Positions 17,454 through 26,814 of a stretch of 64,000 nt of DNA are shown in pieces. The DNA comes from Micromonospora sp. NBC_01740 (GTDB lineage: Bacteria > Actinomycetota > Actinomycetes > Mycobacteriales > Micromonosporaceae), in the NCBI RefSeq assembly GCF_035920365.1, contig NZ_CP109150.1:1736001-1800000 (forward strand), given 5' to 3'. How positions within the stretch are numbered: position 1 is the first letter of the stretch; every line of letters begins with the position of its first letter. Position numbers and translations under genes: made by a program. The notes under the pieces were generated by a model, which ran no database searches, was not told the origin of the DNA, and saw nothing but the letters and a program-made list of their open reading frames with translations.

Positions 17454-19859
17454 GTGCACGAAACCCCCATCACCGATCGGCCGCCGACCGGGCAGGTCAC
17501 AGGGGGCGACGAGGCCTGGCGGATTCGGCGTACGGAGGCGGACATGGACCGCCTCGCCGAGACCGAGTCGATCTTCGCGTTGGGCAACGGCTGGGTCGGC
17601 TGGCGCGGCAACCTGGACGAGGGCACTCCCTACGGCATGCCCGGCACCTACCTCAACGGCTTCCACGAGCGGCGCGAGCTCGACTATCCCGAGGACGGGT
17701 ACGCCTTCCCGCAGTTCAGCGACACGGTGATCAGCGCGCCGAACGCGGCCCTGATCCGCCTCTGGGTCGACGGCGAGCCGCTGGACGTGCGCACCGGCAC
17801 CCTGCGCACCCACGAGCGGGTGCTCGACCTGCGTGCCGGGGTGGTCGAGCGGCACACCGAGTGGATCTCGCCGGCCGGCCACGGCGTACGCGTCCGCAGC
17901 GTCCGACTGGTCTCCCTGCCCCGCCGTCCGGTGGCCGCCGTCCGGTGGTCCGTCGAGCCGTTGGACGGCACGGTCGAGGTGCGGGTCTGCGCCGACCTGC
18001 TCGCCAACGAGCGGGTGCCGGAGCGCGCCGACGACCCCCGCGCCGCCTCCGTGATCACCGACCCGCTGGCCGCCGAGTACCGGCACTCCGACGGGCACGA
18101 CGGCGTCCTCGTCCACCGCACCGGGCACAGCGGCCAGCGGGTCGCCGTCGCCGTCGCGCACGACGTGCACGCCCCGGACGGCTTCGCCCCCGGCGTCGAC
18201 TGCACCCCCGACCGGCTGCGCCTCACGCTGACCGGGACGCTGCGCGCCGGCGAGCGGCTGCGACTGACCAAGTTCGCCGCGTACGAGTGCACCCCGGTGG
18301 ATGGCCTGCCCCCGGAGGAACTGGCCCGACTGGTCGTCGCGGAGGCCGACGCGGCCCGCGCGGAGGGCTTCGGGGCCCTGCTGACCGGCCAGCGCGCGGC
18401 GCTGGACGCCGCCTGGCAGACCGCCGACGTCCAGCTCGACGGCGACGACGAGCTCCAGCAGGCCATCCGGTTCTCGGTGTTCCACCTGCTCCAGGCGGGC
18501 CGGGCGGACGGCGACCGGACCATTCCCGCCAAGGGCCTGACCGGCAACGGCTACGACGGGCACGTGCTCTGGGACACGGAGGGCTACGTCCTGCCCGTGC
18601 TGACCTACCTCGACCCGCCGCTGGCCCGCTCGGCGCTGCGCTGGCGGCACGCCCACCTGCCGGAGGCCCGCGAGCGCGCGGCGGAGCTGCGGCTGACCGG
18701 CGCGACCTTCCCGTGGCGGACCCTCGGCGGGCGGGAGTGCTCCGGCTACTGGCCGGCCGGCACGGCCGGGCTGCACCTCAACGCCGACATCGCCGACGCG
18801 GTGCTGCGCTACGCCGCCGCCACGGGCGACGAGGAGTTCCTCGCCGGGCCCGGGCTGGAACTGCTGGTCGAGACGGCCCGGCTCTGGCACGGCTTCGGCC
18901 ACTGGTCCGACACCGGCACCTTCCACCTGCACGGCGTGACCGGCCCCGACGAGTACAGCGCCCTGGCCAACGACAACGTCTTCACCAACCTGATGGCCCG
19001 GCGCAACCTGCGCGGGGCCGCCGACGCCGCCGAGCGGCACCCCGGGGCGGCGGCCCGGCTCGGGGTCGAGGCGGCCGAGGTGTCGGCCTGGCGCGCCGCA
19101 GCCGACGCGGTCTACGTCCCGTACGACCGCAAGCGGGGGGTGCACCAGCAGTCGGCCGGCTTCACCGAGCAGCCGGAGTGGGACTTCGCGGACACCTCGG
19201 ACGACGACTACCCGCTGCTGCTGCACTTCCCCTACCTGGAGCTGTACCGCAGGCAGGTGGTCAAGCAGGCCGACCTGGTGCTCGCCATGCAGCGCTGCCC
19301 GGGGGAGTTCACGGCCGACGAGAAGGCCCGCAACTTCGCCTACTACGAGGCGCGGACCGTCCGGGACTCGTCGCTGTCGGCCTCCCCGCAGGCCGTGCTC
19401 GCCGCCGAGGTCGGGCACCTCGACCTGGCGTACGACCTGTTCGCCGAGTCGGTGCTCCAGGACCTGGCGGACCTCGGCGACAAGACCGGCGACGGGCTGC
19501 ACCTGGCGTCGCTGGGCGGGGCGTGGCTGGCCCTGGTGCAGGGCTTCGGGGGGCTGCGCGACGACCGCGGGGTGCTCTCCTTCGACCCCCGGCTGCCGGC
19601 GGCGATCGACCGGCTCGCGTTCCACCTGCGCTGGCACGGCCACCGGCTGCGGGTCACCCTCACCGCCGACGAGGCCCGCTACGAGCTGCCGGACGCCGAC
19701 CCGGAGACCGGCATCGAGGTGTGGCACCACGGCGAGCCGCTCCGGGTCACCGGAGCCGGGCCGGTCACCCGGCCGATGCCCGAGGTGCCCGACCCGGGGC
19801 CGGAGCCGCCCTCCCCGCCCGGCCGCCGCCCCACCCGCCGCTCCGCCGGCGACCACTGA
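17454..19859 (+). CDS. Glycoside hydrolase family 65 protein (disaccharide phosphorylase type)
   Basis: A 801-residue protein of full family length. It has the N-terminal GH65 domain (FALGNGWVGWRGNLDEG), the (alpha/alpha)6 catalytic domain with NGYDGHVLWDTE and the catalytic-acid motif TGPDEYS (Glu500), and a C-terminal cap. Maltose, trehalose and kojibiose phosphorylases share these features, so it likely performs phosphorolysis of an alpha-glucobiose in the cytosol. Substrate is not readable. No beta-phosphoglucomutase gene lies next to it, unlike many GH65 loci. The GTG start follows CTGGAGGCGCT. Confidence 0.88.
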   Translation: MHETPITDRPPTGQVTGGDEAWRIRRTEADMDRLAETESIFALGNGWVGWRGNLDEGTPYGMPGTYLNGFHERRELDYPEDGYAFPQFSDTVISAPNAALIRLWVDGEPLDVRTGTLRTHERVLDLRAGVVERHTEWISPAGHGVRVRSVRLVSLPRRPVAAVRWSVEPLDGTVEVRVCADLLANERVPERADDPRAASVITDPLAAEYRHSDGHDGVLVHRTGHSGQRVAVAVAHDVHAPDGFAPGVDCTPDRLRLTLTGTLRAGERLRLTKFAAYECTPVDGLPPEELARLVVAEADAARAEGFGALLTGQRAALDAAWQTADVQLDGDDELQQAIRFSVFHLLQAGRADGDRTIPAKGLTGNGYDGHVLWDTEGYVLPVLTYLDPPLARSALRWRHAHLPEARERAAELRLTGATFPWRTLGGRECSGYWPAGTAGLHLNADIADAVLRYAAATGDEEFLAGPGLELLVETARLWHGFGHWSDTGTFHLHGVTGPDEYSALANDNVFTNLMARRNLRGAADAAERHPGAAARLGVEAAEVSAWRAAADAVYVPYDRKRGVHQQSAGFTEQPEWDFADTSDDDYPLLLHFPYLELYRRQVVKQADLVLAMQRCPGEFTADEKARNFAYYEARTVRDSSLSASPQAVLAAEVGHLDLAYDLFAESVLQDLADLGDKTGDGLHLASLGGAWLALVQGFGGLRDDRGVLSFDPRLPAAIDRLAFHLRWHGHRLRVTLTADEARYELPDADPETGIEVWHHGEPLRVTGAGPVTRPMPEVPDPGPEPPSPPGRRPTRRSAGDH

Positions 19860-19891
19860 GGCGTATGGGCGCAGCTCGGTAGGGTGGCGCG

Positions 19892-20383
19892 GTGTCCGAT
19901 CTTCAGCGGCTCGCCGCCCACCACGCCGACGCGCTGCTGCGCTTCGAGCGGGAGAACCGGGGGTGGTTCGCGCGGTCGGTGCCGGACCGGGGCGACGCGT
20001 ACTTCGCCGACTTCGCCGCGCGGCACGCGGGGCTGCTCGCCGAGCAGGAGAGCGGCACCTGCCACTTCCACGTCCTGGTCGACGCCGACGGGGAAGTGCT
20101 GGGCCGGTTCAACCTGGTCGACGTCGCCGACGGCGAGGCCGAGCTGGGCTACCGGGTGGCCGAGCGGGCCGCCGGGCGCGGGGTGGCGACCGACGGCGTC
20201 CGCCGCGTCGTGGCACTGGCCCGCCGGGCGTACGGGCTGCGCCGGCTGACCGCCGGAACCACGCTGGACAACGCGGGCTCGCTCGCGGTGCTCCGGCGTA
20301 CCCGGTTCACGCCGGTGGGCGAGGCGTCACTCGACGGGCGCCCCGGGCTGCGGTTCGCCCGCGGGCTGACGGCCGACGACTGA
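19892..20383 (+). CDS. GNAT-family N-acetyltransferase
   Basis: A 163-residue RimJ/RimL-like GNAT protein. The acetyl-CoA region reads ELGYRVAERAAGRGVATDGVRRVVALA and the later motif RLTAGTTLDNAGSLAVLRRTRFTPVGE is typical. It should transfer an acetyl group from acetyl-CoA to an amine (protein N terminus or small molecule). The start is GTG 19892, 32 bases after the GH65 stop. Its 3' end overlaps the convergent zinc-ribbon gene by 57 bases. Confidence 0.82.
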   Translation: MSDLQRLAAHHADALLRFERENRGWFARSVPDRGDAYFADFAARHAGLLAEQESGTCHFHVLVDADGEVLGRFNLVDVADGEAELGYRVAERAAGRGVATDGVRRVVALARRAYGLRRLTAGTTLDNAGSLAVLRRTRFTPVGEASLDGRPGLRFARGLTADD

Positions 20384-20833
20384 CGCGCCCGACATCCGCT
20401 GCCGGACGGTCTCCAGCGCCTCGAAGGCGTACGCCCAGTTGTGGCACTTGAAGCTGCGCAGCCCCTCGATCGCGGTGCGGCAGTCGGTGCAGCGCACCCC
20501 GGCGATCGCGTCCGGGACCTCGGTGTTGACGTACCTGCGGTCGCCGAGGATGACCGTCGCGATCATCATCCGGTCGTGTACGCCGGAGAGGGCGGAGGAG
20601 ACGATGTCGTACCAGTTCACCCGGCGGCCGCACTTCGGGCAGTCCGGCTCGTCGCCGCTGACCCAGAGCGGGGCGCCGATGCTGCGCAGCGGCATGCCGA
20701 GCAGCTTCTCGATCCGGCGTACGTCCGACTCCGGGGTCGTCCACCGGTGCCTGCCGGGCAGCGAGGCGGGCGAGTCGTAGACGGCACGGAACAGGACCGG
20801 GTCGACCTCCACGGTCTCGCGCTGACTGGTCAT
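20327..20833 (-). CDS. Hypothetical protein with two CxxC pairs
   Basis: A 168-residue protein. CPKC (about 65-68) and CTDC (about 115-118) could bind one zinc ion; the intervening DIVSSALSGVHDRMMIATVILGDRRYVN looks globular. A GAGGAGG site in front of ATG 20833 supports the start. I do not recognise the family. Its 3' end overlaps the GNAT gene on the other strand, so one of the two C termini may be shorter in relatives. Confidence 0.6.
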   Translation of the reverse strand: MTSQRETVEVDPVLFRAVYDSPASLPGRHRWTTPESDVRRIEKLLGMPLRSIGAPLWVSGDEPDCPKCGRRVNWYDIVSSALSGVHDRMMIATVILGDRRYVNTEVPDAIAGVRCTDCRTAIEGLRSFKCHNWAYAFEALETVRQRMSGASVVGRQPAGEPQPGAPVE

Positions 20834-20948
20834 CGGCGTGCCTCCTCCACGGTCGGTGCCCGCGCCCGGTGGGGCGGGTACGACCGGATCAACGACGACC
20901 GGGGGTCGGGTGTTGTCCGCCCGGTGCCGCGGGATCCCCCGCGGGGGC

Positions 20949-21566
20949 CTACGGGTGGTGGGGCCCCAGGCCGCGCAGCGCCGTGTCCACCAGCTGGTCG
21001 GCGTACCCGTGCGTCAGCGGGCCGGTGCGCTGGAGCCACCGGTTGAGGACCGGCCCGAAGATCAGGTCGACGGCCACGTCGAGGTCGACGTCCTCGGCGA
21101 GCTGGCCCGCACGCCGGGCGGCGCGCAGGCGTTCCTTCTTCAGCTCCCGCATGGGCCCGTCCAGCCGCTCCGCGTAGTCGGCGGCGAGGGCGGGGTCGTG
21201 GACGATCTCGGTGTGCAGGGCGCGCATGGGCAGGTCGTAGCGCGGGTCGTTCAGCTCGTCGACGACGGCCCGCAGGACCAGCTTCAGGTCGGCGGCCAGG
21301 TCGCCGGTGTCCGGTAGGGCGCCGCCCTGGCCGTCCTGCCCGCCGTCGGTCGTGAGCGCGAGGAAGGCGTCGAACAGCAGGGCGCCCTTCGAGGGCCACC
21401 AGCGGTAGATCGTCTGCTTGCCGACGCCGGCGGCGGCGGCGATGCCCTCGATGCTGAGCTTCGCGTAGCCCACGTCGCCGACGAGGTCGAAGGCGGCGGC
21501 GAGGATGGCGCGGCGTGCCGTCTCGCTGCGACGGCTGGAGTCGGGGGCGACCTTCTGCGTGGGCAC
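20949..21566 (-). CDS. TetR-family repressor, divergent from SDR gene
   Basis: A 205-residue protein. The HTH is in AILAAAFDLVGDVGYAKLSIEGIAAAAGVGKQTIYRWW and the C-terminal TetR_C-like helices follow. It starts with GTG at 21566. It is divergent from a short-chain dehydrogenase, and two palindromes in the shared promoter region fit its operators. It most likely represses both genes until a small ligand binds. Confidence 0.88.
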   Translation of the reverse strand: MPTQKVAPDSSRRSETARRAILAAAFDLVGDVGYAKLSIEGIAAAAGVGKQTIYRWWPSKGALLFDAFLALTTDGGQDGQGGALPDTGDLAADLKLVLRAVVDELNDPRYDLPMRALHTEIVHDPALAADYAERLDGPMRELKKERLRAARRAGQLAEDVDLDVAVDLIFGPVLNRWLQRTGPLTHGYADQLVDTALRGLGPHHP

Positions 21567-21594
21567 GGGCCCAATCTAGCAAGAGGATGAGACG

Positions 21595-21669
21595 AGACGG
21601 TCCGTCTTGACAGCGGGGCCCGGTCGGGTAGGGTCACTCCCGTCAACAAGACGAGACGGTCCGTCTCGT
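21595..21669. promoter_or_regulatory. Promoter with two TetR-type operators
   Basis: A 13-bp palindrome AGACGGTCCGTCT lies at 21595-21607 and a related 19-bp perfect palindrome (ACGAGACGG-T-CCGTCTCGT) at 21651-21669. Between them a plus-strand promoter can be read: TTGACA (21607-21612), 16 bases, TAGGGT (21629-21634). The left operator touches the -35 box and the right one sits just after the expected start of transcription. Confidence 0.75.
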
Positions 21670-21685
21670 TAGGGAGGGAGTCCCC

Positions 21686-22552
21686 ATGGAAGCCTCAGTC
21701 ACCGCCGCACCGCGGGTCTGGTTCGTCACCGGGGCCAGCCGTGGTCTCGGCCGCGCCTTCACCGAGGCCGCGCTCGCCGCCGGCGACCGGGTCGTCGGCG
21801 CGGCCCGGGACGTCTCGCCGCTCGACGACCTCGCCGCCCGGCACCCCGACCGCCTGCTGGCGCTGCGCCTCGACGTCACGGACCGCGCGGCGGTGCTCGG
21901 CGTCGTCGACGAGGCGGTACGGCACTTCGGCCGGCTCGACGTCGTCGTGAACAACGCCGGGGCGCTCTACATGGGCATGATCGAGGAGTTCACCGAGGCC
22001 GAGGCGCGCGCCCAGCTGGACCTCAACTTCTTCGGCGCGCTCTGGGTCAGCCAGGCCGTCCTGCCGCACCTGCGCGCCCAGGGCGCCGGGCACGTCGTGC
22101 AGGTCTCCAGCATCGGTGCGCTCGGGGGCTTCCCCAGTACGGGGCTCTACAGCGCGAGCAAGTTCGCGCTGGAGGGCATGAGCGAGGCGCTGGCCGCCGA
22201 GGCCGCCGGCTTCGGCGTCAAGGTCACCATCGTCCAGCCGGGCGGCTACTGGACCGACCTCTACACCAGCAGCACAGCGGCCGCCCCGAACCCCGCTTAC
22301 GACCCGCTGCGGGAGGAGTTGGCGCGGCAGTGGGCGGAAGGGTCGATCGACAGCGAACCCCGGCTGGCCGCCGAGGCGCTGATGAAGCTCGTCGCCAGCG
22401 ACGACCCGCCGCTGCGGCTGCTGCTGGGCAGCATGGTCTACGACCTCGCCTTCGACATCTCCAAGCGACGCATGGACGTCTGGGCCGGCTGGGAAGAGGT
22501 GAGCCGCGCCGCCGAGCAGGCGGTCCCCGCCCCGGGCGCCGGGCCGGCCTGA
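21686..22552 (+). CDS. Short-chain dehydrogenase/reductase
   Basis: A 288-residue classical SDR. The cofactor motif is [16 protein letters not shown] follows, and the catalytic tetrad includes the YSASK box. The Arg-rich region after strand 2 (GAARDVS) suggests NADP(H). It should oxidise or reduce an alcohol/ketone or quinone. GGGAGG precedes ATG 21686. It is probably repressed by the divergent TetR through the operators at 21595-21669. Confidence 0.88.
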   Translation: MEASVTAAPRVWFVTGASRGLGRAFTEAALAAGDRVVGAARDVSPLDDLAARHPDRLLALRLDVTDRAAVLGVVDEAVRHFGRLDVVVNNAGALYMGMIEEFTEAEARAQLDLNFFGALWVSQAVLPHLRAQGAGHVVQVSSIGALGGFPSTGLYSASKFALEGMSEALAAEAAGFGVKVTIVQPGGYWTDLYTSSTAAAPNPAYDPLREELARQWAEGSIDSEPRLAAEALMKLVASDDPPLRLLLGSMVYDLAFDISKRRMDVWAGWEEVSRAAEQAVPAPGAGPA

Positions 22553-22616
22553 CCGCCGCCGGGCGCGGGAGGGCGGGGCGCACGGTCGCCCACGGTCGTG
22601 ACGCTCACCACGCGCG

Positions 22617-22647
22617 TGGGAACTCTTCCGTGGCGGAAGAGTAGGGT
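22617..22647 (+). promoter_or_regulatory. Candidate MerR-type promoter/operator of the SulP-MerR operon
   Basis: A perfect inverted repeat has 9-base arms ACTCTTCCG (22622-22630) and CGGAAGAGT (22634-22642) around TGG. It ends at the -10-like TAGGGT (22642-22647). A poor -35 (TGGGAA, 22617-22622) would give the long 19-base spacer that MerR proteins untwist. A MerR gene is the second gene of the operon. A simple terminator for the SDR gene is the alternative, but no T run follows. Confidence 0.5.
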
Positions 22648-22774
22648 TCGCCGCGCCGTGCGACCCTGGTGACCGGGCGACGACGGCGCTCCTGCGTCCG
22701 TACGCGATGCGACCCCGACCGACCCGTCTCCGCCGGGTGGGCGTGGTGCGCGCCCCCCGAGTGGAAATGGCTGT

Positions 22775-24274
22775 ATGTCCTCTGTGTCGTCCCTGGTCGG
22801 CCGCCCGCGCCTGCCCCGCCCGTCCTGGCTGTCGCCGAGGGTGTTCCGCACCGAGGTCCTCGCCGGCCTGGTCGTCGCCCTGGCGTTGATCCCGGAGGCG
22901 ATCTCCTTCTCGATCCTGGCCGGGGTCGATCCCCGGGTGGGCCTCTTCGCCTCGTTCACGATGGCGGTGACCATCGCGATCTGCGGCGGGCGGCCGGCGA
23001 TGATCTCCGCCGCCACCGGCGCGGTCGCCCTGGTCGTGGCGCCCCTCGCCAAGGAGCACGGCCTCGACCACCTCGTGGCGGCGGTGATCCTCGGCGGCAC
23101 GATCCAGATCCTGCTGGCGGTGCTCGGGGTGGCGAAGCTGATGCGGTTCATCCCGCGCAGCGTGATGGTCGGCTTCGTCAACGCCCTGGCCATCCTGATC
23201 TTCGTCGCCCAGGTGCCGCACCTGATCGGGGTGCCGTGGCTGGTGTACCCGCTCGCGGCGGTCGCGCTGGCGATCATGGTGGGGCTGCCCCGCCTCACCC
23301 GGGCCGTCCCGGCGCCGCTGGTCGCCATCGTGGTGCTGACCGTGGTCACGGTGGCCACCCACGCGGCGGTGCCGACCGTGGGCGACGAGGGGGCGTTGCC
23401 GGACAGCCTGCCCACGCTCGGCCTGCCACAGGTCCCCTGGACCATGGACACCCTGACCCTGATCGCCCCGTACGCCCTGGGCATCGCGCTGGTCGGGCTG
23501 ATGGAGTCGTTGATGACCGCGAAGCTGGTCGACGACATCACCGACACCCCCTCCAGCAAGACCCGGGAGTCGTGGGGGCAGGGGGTGGCGAACATCGTCA
23601 CCGGGTTCTTCGGCGGCATGGGCGGCTGCGCGATGATCGGTCAGACGATGATCAACGTGAAGGCGTCCGGCGCCCGTACGCGGCTGTCGACCTTCCTGGC
23701 CGGCGTCTTCCTGCTGATCCTGGTGGTCGCGCTCGGCGACGTGGTCGCGGTGATCCCGATGGCCGCCCTGGTCGCCGTGATGGTCATCGTCGCGGTGTCG
23801 ACGTTCGACTGGCACTCGGTCGCCCCGGCCACGCTCAGGCGGATGCCGTACGGCGAGACGATCGTCATGGTGACCACCGTCGTCACCACGCTGGCCACCC
23901 ACAACCTCGCCGTCGGCGTCGTCGCCGGCGTGCTCACCGCGATGGTCGTCTTCGCCCGGCGGGTCGCCCACCTGGTGGAGGTGACAAGCGTCCTCGACCC
24001 CGACGGGACGACCCGGATCTACTCGGTGCACGGCGAGCTGTTCTTCGCCTCCAGCAACGACCTGGTCGGGCAGTTCGACTACGCCAACGATCCCGACAGC
24101 GTGGTCATCGACATGACGCACGCCCACGTCTGGGACGCCTCCTCCGTGGCCGCCCTCGACGCCGTCACCACCAGGTACGCCGCCCGCGGCAAGACCGTGG
24201 AGATAGTCGAGCTGAACCGCCCCAGCGCGGAGATCCACGGCACCCTCGCCGGCCGGCTCGGCGTCGGCCACTGA
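22775..24274 (+). CDS. SulP-family anion transporter with STAS domain
   Basis: A 499-residue protein. The membrane part has [24 protein letters not shown] in recognisable SulP form and about ten to twelve helices. From about residue 400 a STAS domain follows ([19 protein letters not shown], then [19 protein letters not shown]). The family moves sulfate, bicarbonate or other anions. The downstream MerR gene overlaps its stop by one base (TGATG), so both are likely one unit. Confidence 0.88.
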   Translation: MSSVSSLVGRPRLPRPSWLSPRVFRTEVLAGLVVALALIPEAISFSILAGVDPRVGLFASFTMAVTIAICGGRPAMISAATGAVALVVAPLAKEHGLDHLVAAVILGGTIQILLAVLGVAKLMRFIPRSVMVGFVNALAILIFVAQVPHLIGVPWLVYPLAAVALAIMVGLPRLTRAVPAPLVAIVVLTVVTVATHAAVPTVGDEGALPDSLPTLGLPQVPWTMDTLTLIAPYALGIALVGLMESLMTAKLVDDITDTPSSKTRESWGQGVANIVTGFFGGMGGCAMIGQTMINVKASGARTRLSTFLAGVFLLILVVALGDVVAVIPMAALVAVMVIVAVSTFDWHSVAPATLRRMPYGETIVMVTTVVTTLATHNLAVGVVAGVLTAMVVFARRVAHLVEVTSVLDPDGTTRIYSVHGELFFASSNDLVGQFDYANDPDSVVIDMTHAHVWDASSVAALDAVTTRYAARGKTVEIVELNRPSAEIHGTLAGRLGVGH

Positions 24275-24771
24275 TGGCCCCCGACCGCCGTACGGCCGGG
24301 CCGGCACCCGCCCCCGGCCCGGCTGCCGAGTCCGCCCCCGGCCCGGCTTCGGCGCCCGCCCCCGGCCCGGTCGGAGGGCGGCTGATGCAGATCGGCGAGG
24401 TTGCCGAGCGGGTCGGGTTGAGCATCCGCACCATCCGGCACTACGAGGACGTCGGCCTGATCGTCCCGTCGGCCCGTAGCGACGGGGGCTTCCGCCTCTA
24501 CACCGCACCCGACCTCGACCGGCTCGCCGTGGTCAAGCGGATGAAGCCGCTCGGCTTCACCCTCGACGAGATGCGCGACCTGCTCGGCGTCCTCGACGCC
24601 CTCGACACGGCCGAGGGCGCCGACCGGGTCGCCCTGCTCGACCGGCTCGGCATGTTTCACACCGCCGCCACCGCACGCGTCAGCGCGCTGCGCGACCAGC
24701 TCGCCACGGCCGAGGGCTTCGCCGGCACGCTCCGCGACAGGCTCGACCAGCACGGCGGTCCGTCCACCTGA
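24274..24771 (+). CDS. MerR-family transcriptional regulator
   Basis: 165 residues from ATG 24274; the DNA-binding domain is MQIGEVAERVGLSIRTIRHYEDVGLI. The first 37 residues are a Pro/Ala/Gly repeat. An alternative ATG at 24385, directly before the HTH and behind GGAGGG, would give a 128-residue protein of usual length. The C-terminal dimer helix is short and contains no Cys, so a metal sensor is unlikely. It probably controls its own operon with the SulP transporter. Confidence 0.82.
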   Translation: MAPDRRTAGPAPAPGPAAESAPGPASAPAPGPVGGRLMQIGEVAERVGLSIRTIRHYEDVGLIVPSARSDGGFRLYTAPDLDRLAVVKRMKPLGFTLDEMRDLLGVLDALDTAEGADRVALLDRLGMFHTAATARVSALRDQLATAEGFAGTLRDRLDQHGGPST

Positions 24772-24936
24772 GCCGGTTGCCGGCCCCGGGGGCGGGAGTG
24801 GCGACGCGGGCAGCTTCCCTTGCTGCCCGATCCGGCTGGCCCTCGTCGCTCCACTGAGGACGGTCTGCCATCCGCCGGCTGCCGGCCGTGGCGGAGGCGC
24901 ACTACGCTCCGGGCCACACAAGGAGAGGGAAGATCA

Positions 24937-25614
24937 ATGCGTAGGACCCTGCTGCCCGTCGCGGCACTCGCCCTGGTGGCGGCGCTGAGCGGATGCGTCA
25001 CGATCAACACGCCGGCGGACGACCTGGACCCGGCCGCCTCGGCGCAGCCGACAGGCAGCACCGTCAGCGTGAACGACGAGACAGCGGACCCGGACAAGCC
25101 GGCGCCCTCGGCCGTACCCGACACGTCCGGAGCGCCCGCCACGCTCAAGGCGCTCACCTGCGCGCAGCTCAAGACCGCCGTGCTCGGAAACGGATCCGAG
25201 CGGTACAACGGCTACCCGGATCCGATCCCGCTGGTCGACGGCATGTGGTCCGGCGAGGACGGCACCGTCGTCCACATGCAACAGCCGTGCGCCGTCGGCG
25301 ACCTGACCGGCGACGACGCGGCCGACGCGGTGGTCCCGGTGCTGATGGACGGCGGCGGGACCGGCAAGTTCTGGCAGATCGTGATGTACGGCAACATCGA
25401 CGGTAAGCCCGTCTACGTCACCATGGTCGACATCGGCGACCGTACGCCTGTCGAGTCGGTCTCGATCACGTCGCGCCGGGCGACGGTGGTCTACCTGACC
25501 CGCCCCGAGGACGCGTCCTCGGCGGAGGTCGCCGTGCGGCGTACGGCCGTCTACGAACTCAGCGGCAGCCGGCTCGTCGAGATCAGCCACACGGACGCGC
25601 CGTACACCCCCTGA
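24937..25614 (+). CDS. Secreted lipoprotein of unknown function
   Basis: A 225-residue protein with a clear lipobox, ALVAALSGC. A Pro/Asp-rich linker and a globular domain with two Cys (LTCAQLK and QQPCAVGDLTGDD) follow. The stretch AVGDLTGDDAADAVVPVLMDGGGTGKFW is typical of small actinobacterial lipoproteins with FG-GAP/VCBS-like content, but I cannot assign a role. AGGAGAGGGA lies ten bases before the ATG. Confidence 0.75.
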   Translation: MRRTLLPVAALALVAALSGCVTINTPADDLDPAASAQPTGSTVSVNDETADPDKPAPSAVPDTSGAPATLKALTCAQLKTAVLGNGSERYNGYPDPIPLVDGMWSGEDGTVVHMQQPCAVGDLTGDDAADAVVPVLMDGGGTGKFWQIVMYGNIDGKPVYVTMVDIGDRTPVESVSITSRRATVVYLTRPEDASSAEVAVRRTAVYELSGSRLVEISHTDAPYTP

Positions 25615-25629
25615 GCGGTCGGCCCCACG

Positions 25630-25662
25630 CGGTGGGCCGTTCCGGCGCGGAACGGCCCACCG
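25630..25662. terminator. Bidirectional terminator hairpin
   Basis: A perfect 15-base stem (25630-25644 with 25648-25662) with a three-base loop lies between the convergent lipoprotein and alcohol dehydrogenase genes. Confidence 0.85.
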
Positions 25663-25672
25663 GTCCAGTTGC

Positions 25673-26695
25673 TCAGGGATTGAGCAGGACCTTGATGGCC
25701 CGGCGCTCGTCCATGGCCCGGTACCCCTCGGCGGCCTGGTCGAGGGGGAGGGTGAGGTCGAAGACCCGGCCGGGGTCGATCTCACGCTTGTAGATCAGGT
25801 CGATCAGCTCGGGCAGGAAGCGACGCACCGGGGCGGGGCCGCCGTGCAGGTGCACGTGGGAGAAGAACAGCTCCTCGCCGGGCAGTTCGACGCCGTGGGC
25901 CACGCCGACGTAGCCGACGTGACCTCCCGCCCGGGTGGAGCGGATGGCCTGCAACATCGACTCCTGGGTGCCGACCGCCTCGATGACCGAGTGCGCGCCG
26001 AGGCCGTCGGTCAGGTCCTTGATCCGGGCCACGCCGTCGTCGCCGCGCTCGGTGACGATGTCGGTGGCGCCGTAGTGGGTCGCCAGCTTCTGGCGGGGCT
26101 CGTGCCGGCTGACCGCGATGACGCGTTCCGCGCCGAGCTGCCGGGCCGCCAGCACGGCGAGCAGACCCACCGCACCGTCGCCGACGACCGCGACGGTCTT
26201 GCCCGGGCCCGCCTCGGCGGCCACCGCGCCGAACCAGCCGGTGCCGAGCACGTCGGAGGCCGCGAGCAGGGCCGGGACCAGGTCGTCGGGAGGGAGGTCG
26301 GGCGTGGCGACCAGGGTGCCGTCGGCCAGCGGTACCCGCAGGTACTCCGCCTGGGAACCCAGCCCGCCCACCGGCTCCCGATGGACGCACGAGGACTGGT
26401 AGCCCGCGCGGCAGATGGGGCAGGTGTTGTCGGAGGCGAAGAAGGAGCCGACGACGAACTGGCCGGGCTTGATCTCCCTGACCTCGCCGCCGACCTCCTG
26501 GACGACGCCGACGTACTCGTGGCCCATGGGGGACGGCCCGTGGACCGTCTCGATGCCGCGATACGGCCACAGGTCCGAACCGCAGACGCAGGTGGCGGAC
26601 AGGCGGATGATCGCGTCGGTCGGGAGGAGGATCCGCGGATCCTCGCGCTCCTCCACCCGTACGTCTCGGGGGGCGTGCAGGACGACACCACGCAT
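25673..26695 (-). CDS. Zinc-dependent alcohol dehydrogenase family protein
   Basis: A 340-residue medium-chain dehydrogenase. The catalytic zinc ligands are in TCVCGSD and MGHEYVG. A structural lobe (CPICRAGYQSSC) has three of the usual four Cys. The cofactor motif is VVGDGAVGLLAV, and SRHE after the second strand suggests NAD(P). It should oxidise an alcohol or reduce an aldehyde; the substrate is unknown. It is convergent with the lipoprotein gene. Confidence 0.87.
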   Translation of the reverse strand: MRGVVLHAPRDVRVEEREDPRILLPTDAIIRLSATCVCGSDLWPYRGIETVHGPSPMGHEYVGVVQEVGGEVREIKPGQFVVGSFFASDNTCPICRAGYQSSCVHREPVGGLGSQAEYLRVPLADGTLVATPDLPPDDLVPALLAASDVLGTGWFGAVAAEAGPGKTVAVVGDGAVGLLAVLAARQLGAERVIAVSRHEPRQKLATHYGATDIVTERGDDGVARIKDLTDGLGAHSVIEAVGTQESMLQAIRSTRAGGHVGYVGVAHGVELPGEELFFSHVHLHGGPAPVRRFLPELIDLIYKREIDPGRVFDLTLPLDQAAEGYRAMDERRAIKVLLNP

Positions 26696-26814
26696 CAGGC
26701 TCTTCCCTTCGGTCCGGTCCGGCTGCGACGAGGCGGCTAGCCTCTCGGCTTACCCAGTCCGGGCGTGGGATTGCCGCCGTGGGGCGAACAACACCGGGTG
26801 CCGCTACGGCGTGG

